Of a stretch of DNA of 64,000 nucleotides, positions 1 to 9,284 are shown piece after piece (the stretch's first letter is position 1; each line of letters begins with the position of its first letter). Both the position numbers and the translations under genes were made by a program. The notes under the pieces were generated by a model. The model saw nothing but the letters and a program-made list of their open reading frames with translations, was not told the DNA's origin and ran no database searches. Source of the stretch: Ga0077555 sp963741565 (lineage in GTDB: Bacteria; Pseudomonadota; Alphaproteobacteria; Rhizobiales; Hyphomicrobiaceae); contig CAVUIK010000014.1 of assembly GCA_963741565.1 (NCBI GenBank), positions 1 through 64,000 on the forward strand, given 5' to 3'.

Positions 1-1208
1 GCCGCCATCATCTCGCGCCGCCGCTCAAGCGCATCGCCGCGACGATAGGCCCGCTCGACCGCGTTGCCGACGACATGCGCCAACGCCTCCTCGGCAAGCT
101 CCCGCGGGTAGCTCGTCGCTTCGCCGCACCAGTCGCGAAACGCGGATCGCATGCCATGCGGCGTCACGGCGGTGATCTTCATGCGCTTCAGGACGGCCGC
201 TAGCGTCATGTCCGATAGTGGCGCGCCCCATTTCGCTCCGGGGAAGACGAGGTCATCGTCGCGGCGCAGCGGCTTCACGGTCTCCAGGATCGCGAGCATG
301 CGTTGCGTCAGGGGAACGCGGTGCTCCTTGCCGGCCTTCATCCTGGTGGCCGGGATGGTCCAGACCTTCGCCTCCATATCGATCTCGGCCCAGCGCGCCC
401 CGCGTGTCTCCCCGCTCCGCGTGGCGGTCAGGATCAGGAATTCGAAAGCGAGCGCAGCGATACCCGTCCGATCGCGGAGCTTGGCCACGAAGGCGGGAAC
501 GTCTTTCCAGTCCATCGCCGCGTGGTGGCCGCGGGCAAGCTTCTGGCGTCGCGGAAGGAGGTTCTCCAGGTGCCCTCGCCAAGCCGCAGGGTTCTCTCCC
601 GTCCGATACCCCTGCGCCTTCGCTGCGTTCAGGACGCGCTCGATGCGTCCTCGAAGCCGGCCGGCCGTTTCGGGGCGCCGCTCCCAATGGGGCTTAAGGC
701 AAGCCAACACGTCATCGACGCCGATCTCGTTCACGGGCTTCGACCGAAGTGGCGCGGCATACTCCTTCAAAGTCATTCGCCACTGATTGGCGTGCTTGTC
801 GTTCCGCCAACTCGGCTCCATGGATGCCACCAACTGGTCGGCCATCTCGCCGAACGTCGGGATCTTGGCCGGGGGCAGGGCGGCGCGCTCGCGTTCGTCG
901 AGCGGGTCGAACCCTGCGGACAACAAGCGGCGGGCGTCAGCGGCAAGCTCTCGGGCGCGCTTGAGCGGCACCTTGCCGGCCTCGCCGCCTTCGCCAGAGC
1001 CGGCGGCGCCCAGCCCCATCTCGCGAAGGCGGCCAGTCGTCTTGCCGTTGCGGTCGAGCCGATGAACTGGGCTCCGAAACAGGAACACCCAAGCCTTGGT
1101 GCCAGTCCGCCCGACGTCAAGATACAGCCCACCGCCATCACCGTGCCGGCCGGGCCGCGATATCCCGGCAATCGCCCGCGAGCTCAATTTGTGGACGCTC
1201 CGCCCCAT
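1..1208 (-). CDS. P4-type tyrosine integrase (C-terminus beyond window)
   Basis: This is a site-specific tyrosine recombinase of the P4/CP4-57 integrase family, which inserts and excises genomic islands, usually at tRNA genes. The reading frame is open from an ATG at 1208-1206 to the window edge, about 402 codons, so only the extreme C-terminus is missing. The N-terminus carries the family's DUF4102-like start (GGLYLDVGRTGTKAWVF). The catalytic domain shows the first Arg in TATRSGETRGARW, the His-x-x-Arg box in TPHGMRSAFRDW, the later His in ALAHVVGN and the Tyr nucleophile in ERAYRRGD. It marks the edge of an integrated element, but which side the element lies on cannot be told from here. 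Confidence 0.93.
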   Translation of the reverse strand, partial: MGRSVHKLSSRAIAGISRPGRHGDGGGLYLDVGRTGTKAWVFLFRSPVHRLDRNGKTTGRLREMGLGAAGSGEGGEAGKVPLKRARELAADARRLLSAGFDPLDERERAALPPAKIPTFGEMADQLVASMEPSWRNDKHANQWRMTLKEYAAPLRSKPVNEIGVDDVLACLKPHWERRPETAGRLRGRIERVLNAAKAQGYRTGENPAAWRGHLENLLPRRQKLARGHHAAMDWKDVPAFVAKLRDRTGIAALAFEFLILTATRSGETRGARWAEIDMEAKVWTIPATRMKAGKEHRVPLTQRMLAILETVKPLRRDDDLVFPGAKWGAPLSDMTLAAVLKRMKITAVTPHGMRSAFRDWCGEATSYPRELAEEALAHVVGNAVERAYRRGDALERRREMMA

Positions 1209-1627
1209 AATTTATTCCCCGCTTCGACCCCGATTTGATCCCCAACACAATACGCGGATTTGGGCGAACAATCCAGGACGGAGACGGACGATAATTAGTG
1301 TAAGCAATTGACTTACATTGTTTTATTAGGACGGTTGCGAACCCCGACGGACACCCATTTGGCGGTCACTCTCTCCGCCAACAGCCTATCGGGGCCCCTC
1401 AACGGTCGCGGTTCCGGTGCGCGAACTGGCGCATGCAGCGCTAGCAGCCCACAAGCATCTCTGGATCAGCCCACAGATCTTTTCAACATTGGGTGCCCGC
1501 ACCAAGGTTGTAGGACTCGGTCGAGAGGCTCAACCCTTGCCTCTAGCCGCTGCCCCGGCCATAACGCCTTTCCGAACGCCATCCTCGCCGAGCCACTGCT
1601 CTTCGCGCCTTTGGAAGGAGCCCATCC
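1209..1627. other. Intergenic region between integrase and ilvD-like gene
   Basis: No coding region or RNA gene is recognised in these 419 bases. The stretch contains a short palindrome at 1299-1317, described separately, and a strong ribosome binding site (AAGGAG) at 1614-1619 for the downstream GTG-started dehydratase. It would also hold the integrase promoter. No copy of a tRNA 3' end that could be an attachment site was noticed. Confidence 0.5.
1299..1317. repeat. Short inverted repeat upstream of integrase
   Basis: TGTAAG and CTTACA form perfect 6-bp arms around CAATTGA, about 90 bp upstream of the integrase start. The position fits an operator or recombination-accessory site for the integrase, but nothing in the sequence proves either role. 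Confidence 0.3.
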
Positions 1628-3496
1628 GTGCCGAAATCCCATGTCGTTCTCATCGACCATCATCCCGGCCGCAACTCCCAGACCATCGGCCTCGCGCGCG
1701 AACTCGGCACCGATCCGGACCTCATCCACCATCCGTCGGTCGGTGTGGTCGGCACGAAGGGCGACAGCCAGTGCTACCTCGGCGTCTTGTCCAAGGTCGA
1801 CGCCATCCACGCGCACCTTAAGGACCGCATCGGCAAAGGGCCCGGCCAGCTGAAACTGCGCCTCGTCCAGCCCGAGTACACAATCGCAACTTCGGACGGC
1901 ATTCGCAACGGTACGCGCGAAATGCGCTACTCGCTGATCGGGCGTGAAGTAACCCACGACGCGCTTTGCGAGCACCTGAGTGCGACGGGGCTTGCCGGCA
2001 CGATCGCCGTCGTCGCCTGCGACAAGCCGCCGGTCGGCACGCTCGCGGCACTGCTCGAGCATAATCAGCCCGCAATCATCATGTCGGACGGCGCCATCCA
2101 TCCCGGCACCGATCCAAAGACGGGCGAAAAGATCGACCTCGTCAGCGCCTATCAGGTCGCGGGCCATCCTGATGCAGAATACCGTCATCACATCGCCTGC
2201 CATGCCTGCCCCGGCTACGGCAGCTGCGGCGGCATGTTCACCTACAATACCATGCAGACATTTATCGGCGTCGTGGGTATGCAACCGCTGCACATGGTGG
2301 CGCCGCCCTCCGACGATCCGCGCAGGATCAATGAGTTTGCGGTCGAGCTGGTGGAATATCTCGCGCGCATGATCGAGAAGGGCCTGAAGCCGCGCGATAT
2401 CGTGGTGCGAGATTCGCTGCGCAACGCCGTCATCGTGGCCATGGCCATCGGCGGCTCCACCAACGTTACATTGCATGCGCCGGAGATCGCCCGCGCTGCT
2501 GGCTATGCCGATTTCTGGAAGGAGATCATGACGCCGGAGGAGTTCAACCACCTCTCGCAGCATGTCGTGCCCGTGCTGACTGACGCGCGGCCCTACGGCA
2601 AGTACTCGATGGTCGACATCGACCAGGTCGGCGGCGTGCAGGTGATCGTGCGCGAACTGCTGGAGGCCGGCCTGCTCAACGGCGACGTCAAAACGTGCAC
2701 CGGCGAGACGCTGGCTGCGCAGGTCAAGCGCCTCGGCGCCAAGCGGGCCGATGGCAAGGTCGTGTATCCGGTGGAAAAACCCTACAAGCCGACCGGCGGT
2801 CTGCGCGTGCTTGGCGGCAACCTGTCGCCCGATTTCTCTGCCATCTTGAAGCTCGCTGGTGTCGAGGGCGGGCTCGAAGACAATGCCTTCCGCGGCAAGG
2901 CCTGCGTGTTCGATAGCGAGCAGAGCCTGCTCACCGCACTCGACAAGACGCCTGGGCGTTTCCAGAACAACGACATGATCATCGTGCGCTACGAGGGACC
3001 GAGCGGCGCGCCCGGCATGCCGGAGTTCCTCGATCCGACCTCGCGCATCACGACGCTCTGTCGCGAGCGCGGGATCATCGTCGGGCTGATGACGGACGGG
3101 CGCTTCTCCGGTGGATCGGTCGGCCTCGTTATCGGCCACGTCGGCCCGGAGGCAGCCCTCGGCGGCCCGATCGCGTTCGTCCACGATGGCGATGAGATTG
3201 TAATCGACCTTAACCGCAACGAGCTCAACTGCACGGCGCTCGCCGATGCCGCCACGCTTAAGACGCGCAAGGCGGCGTGGGCGAAGGCGGTCGCCGACAA
3301 CGGCGGCACCCACCCTCATTGCGGCGCTGCCGACACGCGCCTGCTGCATCGCGCCCGCCATTCGGCCGTGCCGGCGGCGCGCGGTGGCGGCATGCACCCG
3401 AACCGCGAAGTCTGGGTGTCCGAGCCGCGCCAAGCGGAGCGATCCGGTTTCGTGCCGAAGAACAAGCACCGTTCGGAGCCCAATAAGGCCTCTTGA
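1628..3496 (+). CDS. IlvD/Edd-family dehydratase
   Basis: This 622-residue protein belongs to the IlvD/Edd family, whose members dehydrate dihydroxy-acids (branched-chain amino acid synthesis) or sugar acids using an Fe-S cluster. The cluster-ligand region is visible in AVVACDKPPVG and in CPGYGSCGGMFTYNTM, and the C-terminal domain has the GLMTDGRFSGGS signature. The start is GTG at 1628 with AAGGAG 9-14 bases upstream. It is longer than typical IlvD because of about 45 extra C-terminal residues after CGAADTRLLHRARHS. It stands alone, convergent with the MBL gene only 10 bp away. The substrate is uncertain; it may be a paralogue rather than the housekeeping ilvD. Confidence 0.88.
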   Translation: MPKSHVVLIDHHPGRNSQTIGLARELGTDPDLIHHPSVGVVGTKGDSQCYLGVLSKVDAIHAHLKDRIGKGPGQLKLRLVQPEYTIATSDGIRNGTREMRYSLIGREVTHDALCEHLSATGLAGTIAVVACDKPPVGTLAALLEHNQPAIIMSDGAIHPGTDPKTGEKIDLVSAYQVAGHPDAEYRHHIACHACPGYGSCGGMFTYNTMQTFIGVVGMQPLHMVAPPSDDPRRINEFAVELVEYLARMIEKGLKPRDIVVRDSLRNAVIVAMAIGGSTNVTLHAPEIARAAGYADFWKEIMTPEEFNHLSQHVVPVLTDARPYGKYSMVDIDQVGGVQVIVRELLEAGLLNGDVKTCTGETLAAQVKRLGAKRADGKVVYPVEKPYKPTGGLRVLGGNLSPDFSAILKLAGVEGGLEDNAFRGKACVFDSEQSLLTALDKTPGRFQNNDMIIVRYEGPSGAPGMPEFLDPTSRITTLCRERGIIVGLMTDGRFSGGSVGLVIGHVGPEAALGGPIAFVHDGDEIVIDLNRNELNCTALADAATLKTRKAAWAKAVADNGGTHPHCGAADTRLLHRARHSAVPAARGGGMHPNREVWVSEPRQAERSGFVPKNKHRSEPNKAS

Positions 3497-3506
3497 CGGT
3501 TGCAGG

Positions 3507-4466
3507 TCAGGTGGCGGGCGCGAACGCGTAAGTGGCCCCGCGCCGCTCGACAATCCCAAGGCCCGGAAATGGCAAATGGAAGCCGATGATGCGGGCTTTG
3601 TCAGTGGCGAGCCGATCTAGCAAGCCCTTGCGCGTGGCGACGGCACGCTCCGCCTCGTGGTCGGCGACTGGCCGCCACTCGGGGTACCGGAATGAGATTA
3701 CCGGGTGTGTCAAAGCATCTCCGAGGACGATCAGCCGTTCGTTGCCGGCCGCGATCTCCAAGGAGATATGGCCTTGCGTATGGCCCGCGGTGTCGATGGC
3801 CGTGATGCCGGGATGCACGTCCTGGCCAGGTTTCACGGTGGTTATGCGGTTTTTCAGCTGCGCAAGATTGCGCTTGGCACCGGGAATGAAGTTCTGACGG
3901 GTCGCGGGGACCTTGGCCGAGGCGTCGCCGGTCATCCAGAGGGCCCATTCGGCTTCAGAGATGACATAGGCGGCCTTCGGGAAGCGGTGGCTATCGTCGA
4001 ACTCGTCGATGGCGCCCCAGAGATGATCGGGATGGCCGTGCGTGAGCACGACTTTGGTTATGCTCGCGGGATCGATGCCGGCGGCGGCGAGGCTCAGGGG
4101 CAACTTGCCGGCCGTCTCCATGAAGTTCGGACCGGCGCCGACGTCAATCAGGATCAGGTCGGCCCCGGACCGGACGAGCGTGACGTTGGTTGGCGCCGCG
4201 ATGGCCCCACGAGCTTGCGGGGACCCGGCGAGGGCTTGTGCAAGCTCGCGATCGGAGACGTTCGCGCCAAAATTGGCGGACGGAAGTTCGAGATGCCCGT
4301 CGCTGAGCACGATGATTTCGAAGGCACCGAGACGGATAGCGCGATGGCGCGGCACTTGGGCCAGAACACGCGTGGGAGCCGCCATTGCGGCGAGGCCAAG
4401 CCCAAGAGTGATGCTCGATCGGAGCGCCTGCCGTCGTGTGATTGGGTTTCCGGAGAAGTGGGTCAT
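3507..4466 (-). CDS. Exported metallo-beta-lactamase-fold hydrolase
   Basis: This 319-residue protein begins with a twin-arginine signal (TRRQALRSS followed by a hydrophobic stretch ending near PTRVLA), so it should act in the periplasm. The MBL fold is shown by the zinc-binding LTHGHPDHLWGA motif and a later DTAGHTQGH His motif. Family members include lactonases, glyoxalase II, persulfide dioxygenases and the Sox-associated SoxH; no residue here decides among them. It is the last gene of the sulfur-oxidation block, 21 bp downstream of the soeC stop, so co-transcription is likely and a role in periplasmic sulfur-compound hydrolysis is a reasonable inference. Confidence 0.85.
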   Translation of the reverse strand: MTHFSGNPITRRQALRSSITLGLGLAAMAAPTRVLAQVPRHRAIRLGAFEIIVLSDGHLELPSANFGANVSDRELAQALAGSPQARGAIAAPTNVTLVRSGADLILIDVGAGPNFMETAGKLPLSLAAAGIDPASITKVVLTHGHPDHLWGAIDEFDDSHRFPKAAYVISEAEWALWMTGDASAKVPATRQNFIPGAKRNLAQLKNRITTVKPGQDVHPGITAIDTAGHTQGHISLEIAAGNERLIVLGDALTHPVISFRYPEWRPVADHEAERAVATRKGLLDRLATDKARIIGFHLPFPGLGIVERRGATYAFAPAT

Positions 4467-4487
4467 GGCCGCCTCGCAGCGATTGCT

Positions 4488-5436
4488 TTAGGCGACTTTG
4501 GCGCCATAGTAGAGCGTCACGACGTGTTGGGCCTCGGCAAAGAAGAGCCAGCGCTCGGTGAAGACGCCAATAGCGCCGGCGACGACGGCGAGGCCGGCCA
4601 TCAGCGTCGCCAGGGGACCCGTCGCGACGAGCGACAAGACCAGCAGCAGCGCCGGCACAAGGCATCCAAGCGCAAGTACGATCCAACGGAGTTTTTGCGC
4701 GTGCTTGCGGGCAATCTGATAGCCCATCTCGCGCATCACGAAATTGGCTTGGGTGTGAGGGGGATCCAGGGGGCGGACATCGCCGAACCTGCCGAGGCCT
4801 GTGGCGCTGCCGACGGTATAAGCCTTCGCGGCGGTATCGATCCGGGACCAGTAGAGCGATTTCAGGGCCGCGGCCAGACAGAGAAAAAGAGCTGTGACCT
4901 GCGAGAGCGTTGATGGCGCGAAGCCGAAGATCCTGAGAAGCAGTATTGCCAGCAATCCGCCCGTGCCGATGGCGAGTATGACGAAGATCGGCGTCACCAG
5001 TGGATTGTGCCAGGCGCGGATCGTCGGCAGAGACTGGTAAATCATGCCGGTACAAATTGTCGTTGCAATCGCACCTGCGATCGAGAGCAGCGCCGCTAAC
5101 GCAAAGATATGACCGTGCGAACTCGAGAAACACCCAACCGAGCGCCAGGAGGCCGGCCGGAGCAAAAGTTGCGACCGCCAGAACGCCCTCGCGTGACAGC
5201 CAGGACGTGCGCCATTGCGAGAAGGCGCGGAGCACTCGCTCTGGACGGCCAAGATGGGCGGTTGAGCACAGGAGCCCGGCGACGATCAGGCCAAGCGCAA
5301 GGCCAAGACCGACCAGGCCGAGCAGTGACGCCGGCGGGACCGATCCATGCAGCGCCATCGCGGCTAGCCAAATCAGGAGGCCGTAGCCCGCGCCAGACAG
5401 CGTGGTGAAGAGAATGACCGAATAGGCGGGATGCAT
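4488..5436 (-). pseudogene. soeC: SoeC-like membrane anchor of sulfite dehydrogenase, frameshifted
   Basis: This DmsC/NrfD-type multi-spanning subunit anchors the cytoplasmic SoeAB dehydrogenase and passes electrons to quinone. The N-terminal part (ATG at 5436, MHPAYSVILFTTLSGAGYG) and the C-terminal part (from HGHIFALAALLSIAG onward, with the family motif GMIYQSLPTIRAWHNP) lie in different frames. The change occurs near 5118, in GAGTTCGCACGG on the minus strand, where removing one base restores a 315-residue protein. Everything else is intact, so it is either a recent inactivating indel or a sequencing error. It starts 18 bp after the soeB stop. Confidence 0.85.
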
Positions 5437-5454
5437 GCGGTTGCTCGAGGAAGG

Positions 5455-6207
5455 TTAGCGCGAGAGCACTTTATCGGCGAAGGCGAACAGCTTTTCGAGC
5501 GCCGAGCCGGTGGCGGCGATGTTGGTTGCTTCGACCGCGCTGGAGGCGGGCGCGGTTGCAGCATCGCGGCGCGGACGGGGCGGCAGATACTTGTTGACCG
5601 GTTTGTAGCCCATCTCGGGCAGCAGATCGAAGCCGCCGCGTTCCTTGACGAGTTGCGAGACCGCCGAGTTCGGGTCGCCAAGATCGCCGAAATGGCGAGC
5701 GCTGGTCGGGCAGGCACGCACACAAGCGGGCACGCGGTCGTCCTCGGGAATGTGATCATTGTAGATTCGGTCGACACACAGCGTGCATTTTTTCATCACG
5801 CCGTCGGCGTCGTCGAACTCGCGCGCGCCGTAGGGACAGGCCCATGAGCAGAGCTTGCAGCCGATGCAGGTGTCGGGATCGACCAGCACGATGCCATCCT
5901 CGGCACGCTTATAGGAGGCGCCGGTCGGACAGACCGTGACGCAGGCTGGCGTTTCGCAATGCAGGCACGACCGCGGGAAGTGCACGGTCCGAGACGTCGC
6001 ACCTTCGCCGACGTCATAGCTGTGCACGCGATTGAGCCACGCGCCATGCGGGTCGGCGCCGTAGGGTTGGATATCGCTGAGTGGGGCCGAATAACCGCCC
6101 GTGTTCCATTCCTTGCAACTCGTCGCGCAGGCCTGACAGCCGACGCAGGTATCAAGGTCGATCACGAGGCCGAGCTTCTTCTTGGTTGTCTGCGGCAGCG
6201 CGGTCAT
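5455..6207 (-). CDS. soeB: SoeB-like iron-sulfur subunit of sulfite dehydrogenase
   Basis: This 250-residue ferredoxin-like electron-transfer subunit of the DmsB/PhsB type carries four [4Fe-4S] cluster motifs: CVGCQACATSCKEW, CLHCETPACVTVCP, CIGCKLCSWACP and CTLC followed by PACVRACP. It relays electrons from the molybdenum subunit SoeA to the membrane anchor. There is no signal peptide, in line with the cytoplasmic orientation of SoeABC. The ATG at 6207 overlaps the soeA stop codon in an ATGA arrangement, pointing to coupled translation and equal stoichiometry. Confidence 0.9.
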   Translation of the reverse strand: MTALPQTTKKKLGLVIDLDTCVGCQACATSCKEWNTGGYSAPLSDIQPYGADPHGAWLNRVHSYDVGEGATSRTVHFPRSCLHCETPACVTVCPTGASYKRAEDGIVLVDPDTCIGCKLCSWACPYGAREFDDADGVMKKCTLCVDRIYNDHIPEDDRVPACVRACPTSARHFGDLGDPNSAVSQLVKERGGFDLLPEMGYKPVNKYLPPRPRRDAATAPASSAVEATNIAATGSALEKLFAFADKVLSR

Positions 6208-9110
6208 GCCCGTTCCTTGTTGAAGGTGCGCCCGAAGTCGGATGTGGCCGGGGCGACAGCGCCGGTTGGCGATTTGATCGGCTCGTAGCTCGGCCAACTT
6301 TCATGTGTCTCGGCGGCCGGCGCCTTCTCGATCTTGACGCGGAGGTCGTACCAAGCGGCCTGCCCGGTGACGGGGTCGGCGTTGGAGTAACGGTAGCCGC
6401 CTTCGCGGGGCGGCAGCAGTTCGGCGATCAGGTGATTGAGGAGAAACCCTTGCTTCGCTTCGGGCGCATCCTTGTCGAGTGCCCAGGCGCCGGACCGCTT
6501 GCCGATCGCGTTCCAGGTCCACACCGTATCGGGATTGACACCCTCCATGAGCCGGACCTGGCACTTGACGCGCCCGATGTGGGACGAGACCCACACCCAG
6601 TCGTCGTCGGCGATGCCGAGGGACGCCGCGCGTTCACGCGCCATGTAGAGACGGTTTGCTCCGTGAATCTGGCGCAGCCACGCGTTCTGTGAGCCCCACG
6701 AATGATACATCGCCATCGGCCGCTGCGTGATGGCATGCATCGGGAACGCGCGATCGTCGATGAGAGTGCCTTCGAAGGGTGCGTACCAGAACGGCAGCGG
6801 ATCGAAGTAACGTTCGACACGCTGGCGATGCGACTCCGGTGGTTGCTGTGTGCCATGTCCGCGCGCCGCGAGCCGGAACTTCTGCAGCGGCTCGGAGTAG
6901 AGCTGGAAGATGATCGGATCGGTGCTGCCGATGAACCCCGACGCCTTGGCGAACTCGAGATAGGACTTGTTCGCGTGCTTCAGGTAGCGCTGCTCGGGTT
7001 TCAAGTGATGAACGTGGAACGAGCCATTTTCGATGTAGCGGTCGAGTTGCTTCGGATTTACCTCGCCCGTGCCGAACTTGTCGCCGTCTTTACCGCGCCA
7101 GCCGGCCAGCGGGCCGACACCGGGTGTGCGCTCGTGATTGACGATGTAGTCGGCATAGCCGCCCGGAAACTTCGGCGCGCCATCGGCATTCGTGAAACCT
7201 GGCAGTTTCAGCCGCGCGCCAAGGTCGATCAGGACTTCCTGGAAGCCACGTACGTTCCGGTCCGGCTTTACGACGGGGTGGCGGATCGCGTCGGCAGGAC
7301 CATCAGGATCCGAGATCGGCCGGTCGAGCATTGAGATGCAATCGTAGCGCTCGAGGTACGTCGTGTCGGGCAGGATCAAGTCGGCGTAGGCCACCATCTC
7401 GGACGCATAGGCATCCGAGTAGATGATCTTGCCGATCTTGTAGGTGCCGTCGTCATTCTTGGCAGTGAGATAGTCGAGGGTCGCGCCGATGTTCATCGAC
7501 GAGTTCCACGCCATGTTGGCCATGTAGAGGAACATCACGTCGATCGGGTATGGGTCGCCCCTGCCGGCATTTGTGATCAGCATGTGCATCAGGCCATGCG
7601 CGGCGATCGGTGCATCCCATGAATAGGCCTTGTCGATGCGTGAAGGCACGCCGTCGTCATCGATCAGAAGATCCTCGGGGCCATGCACGAAGCCGAGGTG
7701 CATGCCCGGCAACGGAGAACCCGCCTTGATCTGCGCGGGTTTGCCGACAGGGCGCGCAGGTGGGGGTGCGGGTCGGGGGAACGGTGCCTTATACCGGAAG
7801 CCGCCGGGGACATCGATGGTGCCGAGCAGGATCTGCATCACGTGCAACATGCGGCAGGTGTGGAAACCATTGGAATGTGCCGAGATCCCACGCATGGCGT
7901 GTACGGCGACGGGCCGGCCAATAACCTCGTTGTGTTCGCGTCCAGCCCAGTCTGTCCACTTGATCGGTAGCGTTACAGTCTGCTTGAAGGCGACCTCGGC
8001 GATTTCGGCTGCGATGCGCCGGAGCGTTGCTGCGGGAACACCGCATTCCTTTTCCACGGTCTCCGGCGCGTACTCGGCCGAAAGAAACCGCTCAGCCATC
8101 AGGCGGAAGACGGGGACGGCTTTGCGGCCATCCGGCAGCGTGAAATCGCCGACGAGCGCCGGCGCGATATCGGTGCGGTTGGCTGCGGCAAGGGTATTGC
8201 TCGTCTTGTCAAAAGAGAGCGGTTTGCCGTCCGCATCGCGGGCGAACAGCCCGTCGTCCTTGGCGCCCGTGTCGTGGATCACGAGCCAGGGCGCGTTTGT
8301 GTAGCGCACGAGATAGTCGAGATCGACATTCTGGGTTCGAAACAGCTCGTGAATCAGCGCGCCAACAAGCAGTCCGTCGGTGCCGGGTTTGACGCCGAGC
8401 CATTCGTCAGCGATGGCGTTGTAGCCGGTGCGGACCGGATTGATGGAGACGACCTTGGCACCGCGCGCCTTGAGCTTGCCTAGCCCGATCTTGATCGGGT
8501 TCGAGCCATGGTCCTCTGCGACGCCGAACAACAGGAAATACTTGGTATGTTCCCAGTCGGGCTCGCCGAACTCCCAGAACGAGCCACCGAACGTATAGAG
8601 CCCACCGGCCGCCATATTGACCGAGCAGAAGCCGCCGTGGGCCGCAAAGTTGGGCGTGCCGAACTGCATCGCCCACCAACCCGTCAGCGATTGCGATTGA
8701 TCGCGACCCGTGAAAAAAGCCAGTTTTCGCGGATCGCGGGCGCGAACTTCGCCGAGCCAATCGGTGGCGGTGGCCAGCGCTTCGTCCCAGCTGATTTCGA
8801 CGAACTCTCCAGAGCCGCGCGGGCCAACGCGCTTCAACGGCGCCCGCAAGCGTGACGGCGCATAGTGTTGCATGATGCCGGCGGCGCCCTTGCCGCAGAT
8901 CACGCCGCGATTGACCGGGTGGTTGCGATTGCCGTCAATGTAGCGGACCTTGCCATCCTTAAGGTGGACCTGGATGCCGCAACGGCAAGCACACATGTAG
9001 CAGGTCGTCGTCTTGATCTCGTCAGCGGGGGAAACTGACATAGCAACGTGCGGCTCTGTGCCGGCATGGTCATGTCCGCCCATTGCGTCGCCCGTCGTGC
9101 GTTGCTGCAT
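6204..9110 (-). CDS. soeA: SoeA-like molybdopterin oxidoreductase (sulfite dehydrogenase catalytic subunit)
   Basis: This large molybdopterin oxidoreductase (about 968 residues from ATG 9110) has the N-terminal [4Fe-4S] ligand set CYMCACRCG followed by GVICGKG, and the full MopB core. No twin-arginine signal is present, which separates cytoplasmic SoeA from periplasmic PsrA/PhsA relatives. Together with SoeB and SoeC it should oxidise sulfite to sulfate and reduce quinone. Starts at 9083 and 9041 are also possible. It follows shdrB2 on the same strand, so the sulfite made by the sHdr pathway would be removed by the next genes in the operon. Polysulfide or thiosulfate reductase remains a less likely alternative. 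Confidence 0.87.
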   Translation of the reverse strand: MQQRTTGDAMGGHDHAGTEPHVAMSVSPADEIKTTTCYMCACRCGIQVHLKDGKVRYIDGNRNHPVNRGVICGKGAAGIMQHYAPSRLRAPLKRVGPRGSGEFVEISWDEALATATDWLGEVRARDPRKLAFFTGRDQSQSLTGWWAMQFGTPNFAAHGGFCSVNMAAGGLYTFGGSFWEFGEPDWEHTKYFLLFGVAEDHGSNPIKIGLGKLKARGAKVVSINPVRTGYNAIADEWLGVKPGTDGLLVGALIHELFRTQNVDLDYLVRYTNAPWLVIHDTGAKDDGLFARDADGKPLSFDKTSNTLAAANRTDIAPALVGDFTLPDGRKAVPVFRLMAERFLSAEYAPETVEKECGVPAATLRRIAAEIAEVAFKQTVTLPIKWTDWAGREHNEVIGRPVAVHAMRGISAHSNGFHTCRMLHVMQILLGTIDVPGGFRYKAPFPRPAPPPARPVGKPAQIKAGSPLPGMHLGFVHGPEDLLIDDDGVPSRIDKAYSWDAPIAAHGLMHMLITNAGRGDPYPIDVMFLYMANMAWNSSMNIGATLDYLTAKNDDGTYKIGKIIYSDAYASEMVAYADLILPDTTYLERYDCISMLDRPISDPDGPADAIRHPVVKPDRNVRGFQEVLIDLGARLKLPGFTNADGAPKFPGGYADYIVNHERTPGVGPLAGWRGKDGDKFGTGEVNPKQLDRYIENGSFHVHHLKPEQRYLKHANKSYLEFAKASGFIGSTDPIIFQLYSEPLQKFRLAARGHGTQQPPESHRQRVERYFDPLPFWYAPFEGTLIDDRAFPMHAITQRPMAMYHSWGSQNAWLRQIHGANRLYMARERAASLGIADDDWVWVSSHIGRVKCQVRLMEGVNPDTVWTWNAIGKRSGAWALDKDAPEAKQGFLLNHLIAELLPPREGGYRYSNADPVTGQAAWYDLRVKIEKAPAAETHESWPSYEPIKSPTGAVAPATSDFGRTFNKERA

Positions 9111-9284
9111 CAGCCTCGACCTGTTTTCAGTGCTCGCTTCATGACTATTGCCTGTCGGGATGACAGTTTCCGAGAGGCAAATCCAGTATAGGCGTGATTT
9201 CGGGCTTTCATAGTGCGGCATCGAGCGGCGAGTATGGCTGAAGGCCTCAACTGGCCAATGCTGCGCCCCGCCGCCGCGACGGGC

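Noticed and set aside
1466..3559. A 697-codon open frame on the minus strand opposite the IlvD-like gene
   Set aside because: Shadow frame of a high-GC gene; the plus-strand product has family motifs and a ribosome binding site, the minus frame has none.
3705..4913. A 402-codon plus-strand frame across the MBL and soeC genes
   Set aside because: Overlaps two recognisable minus-strand genes and shows no motif.
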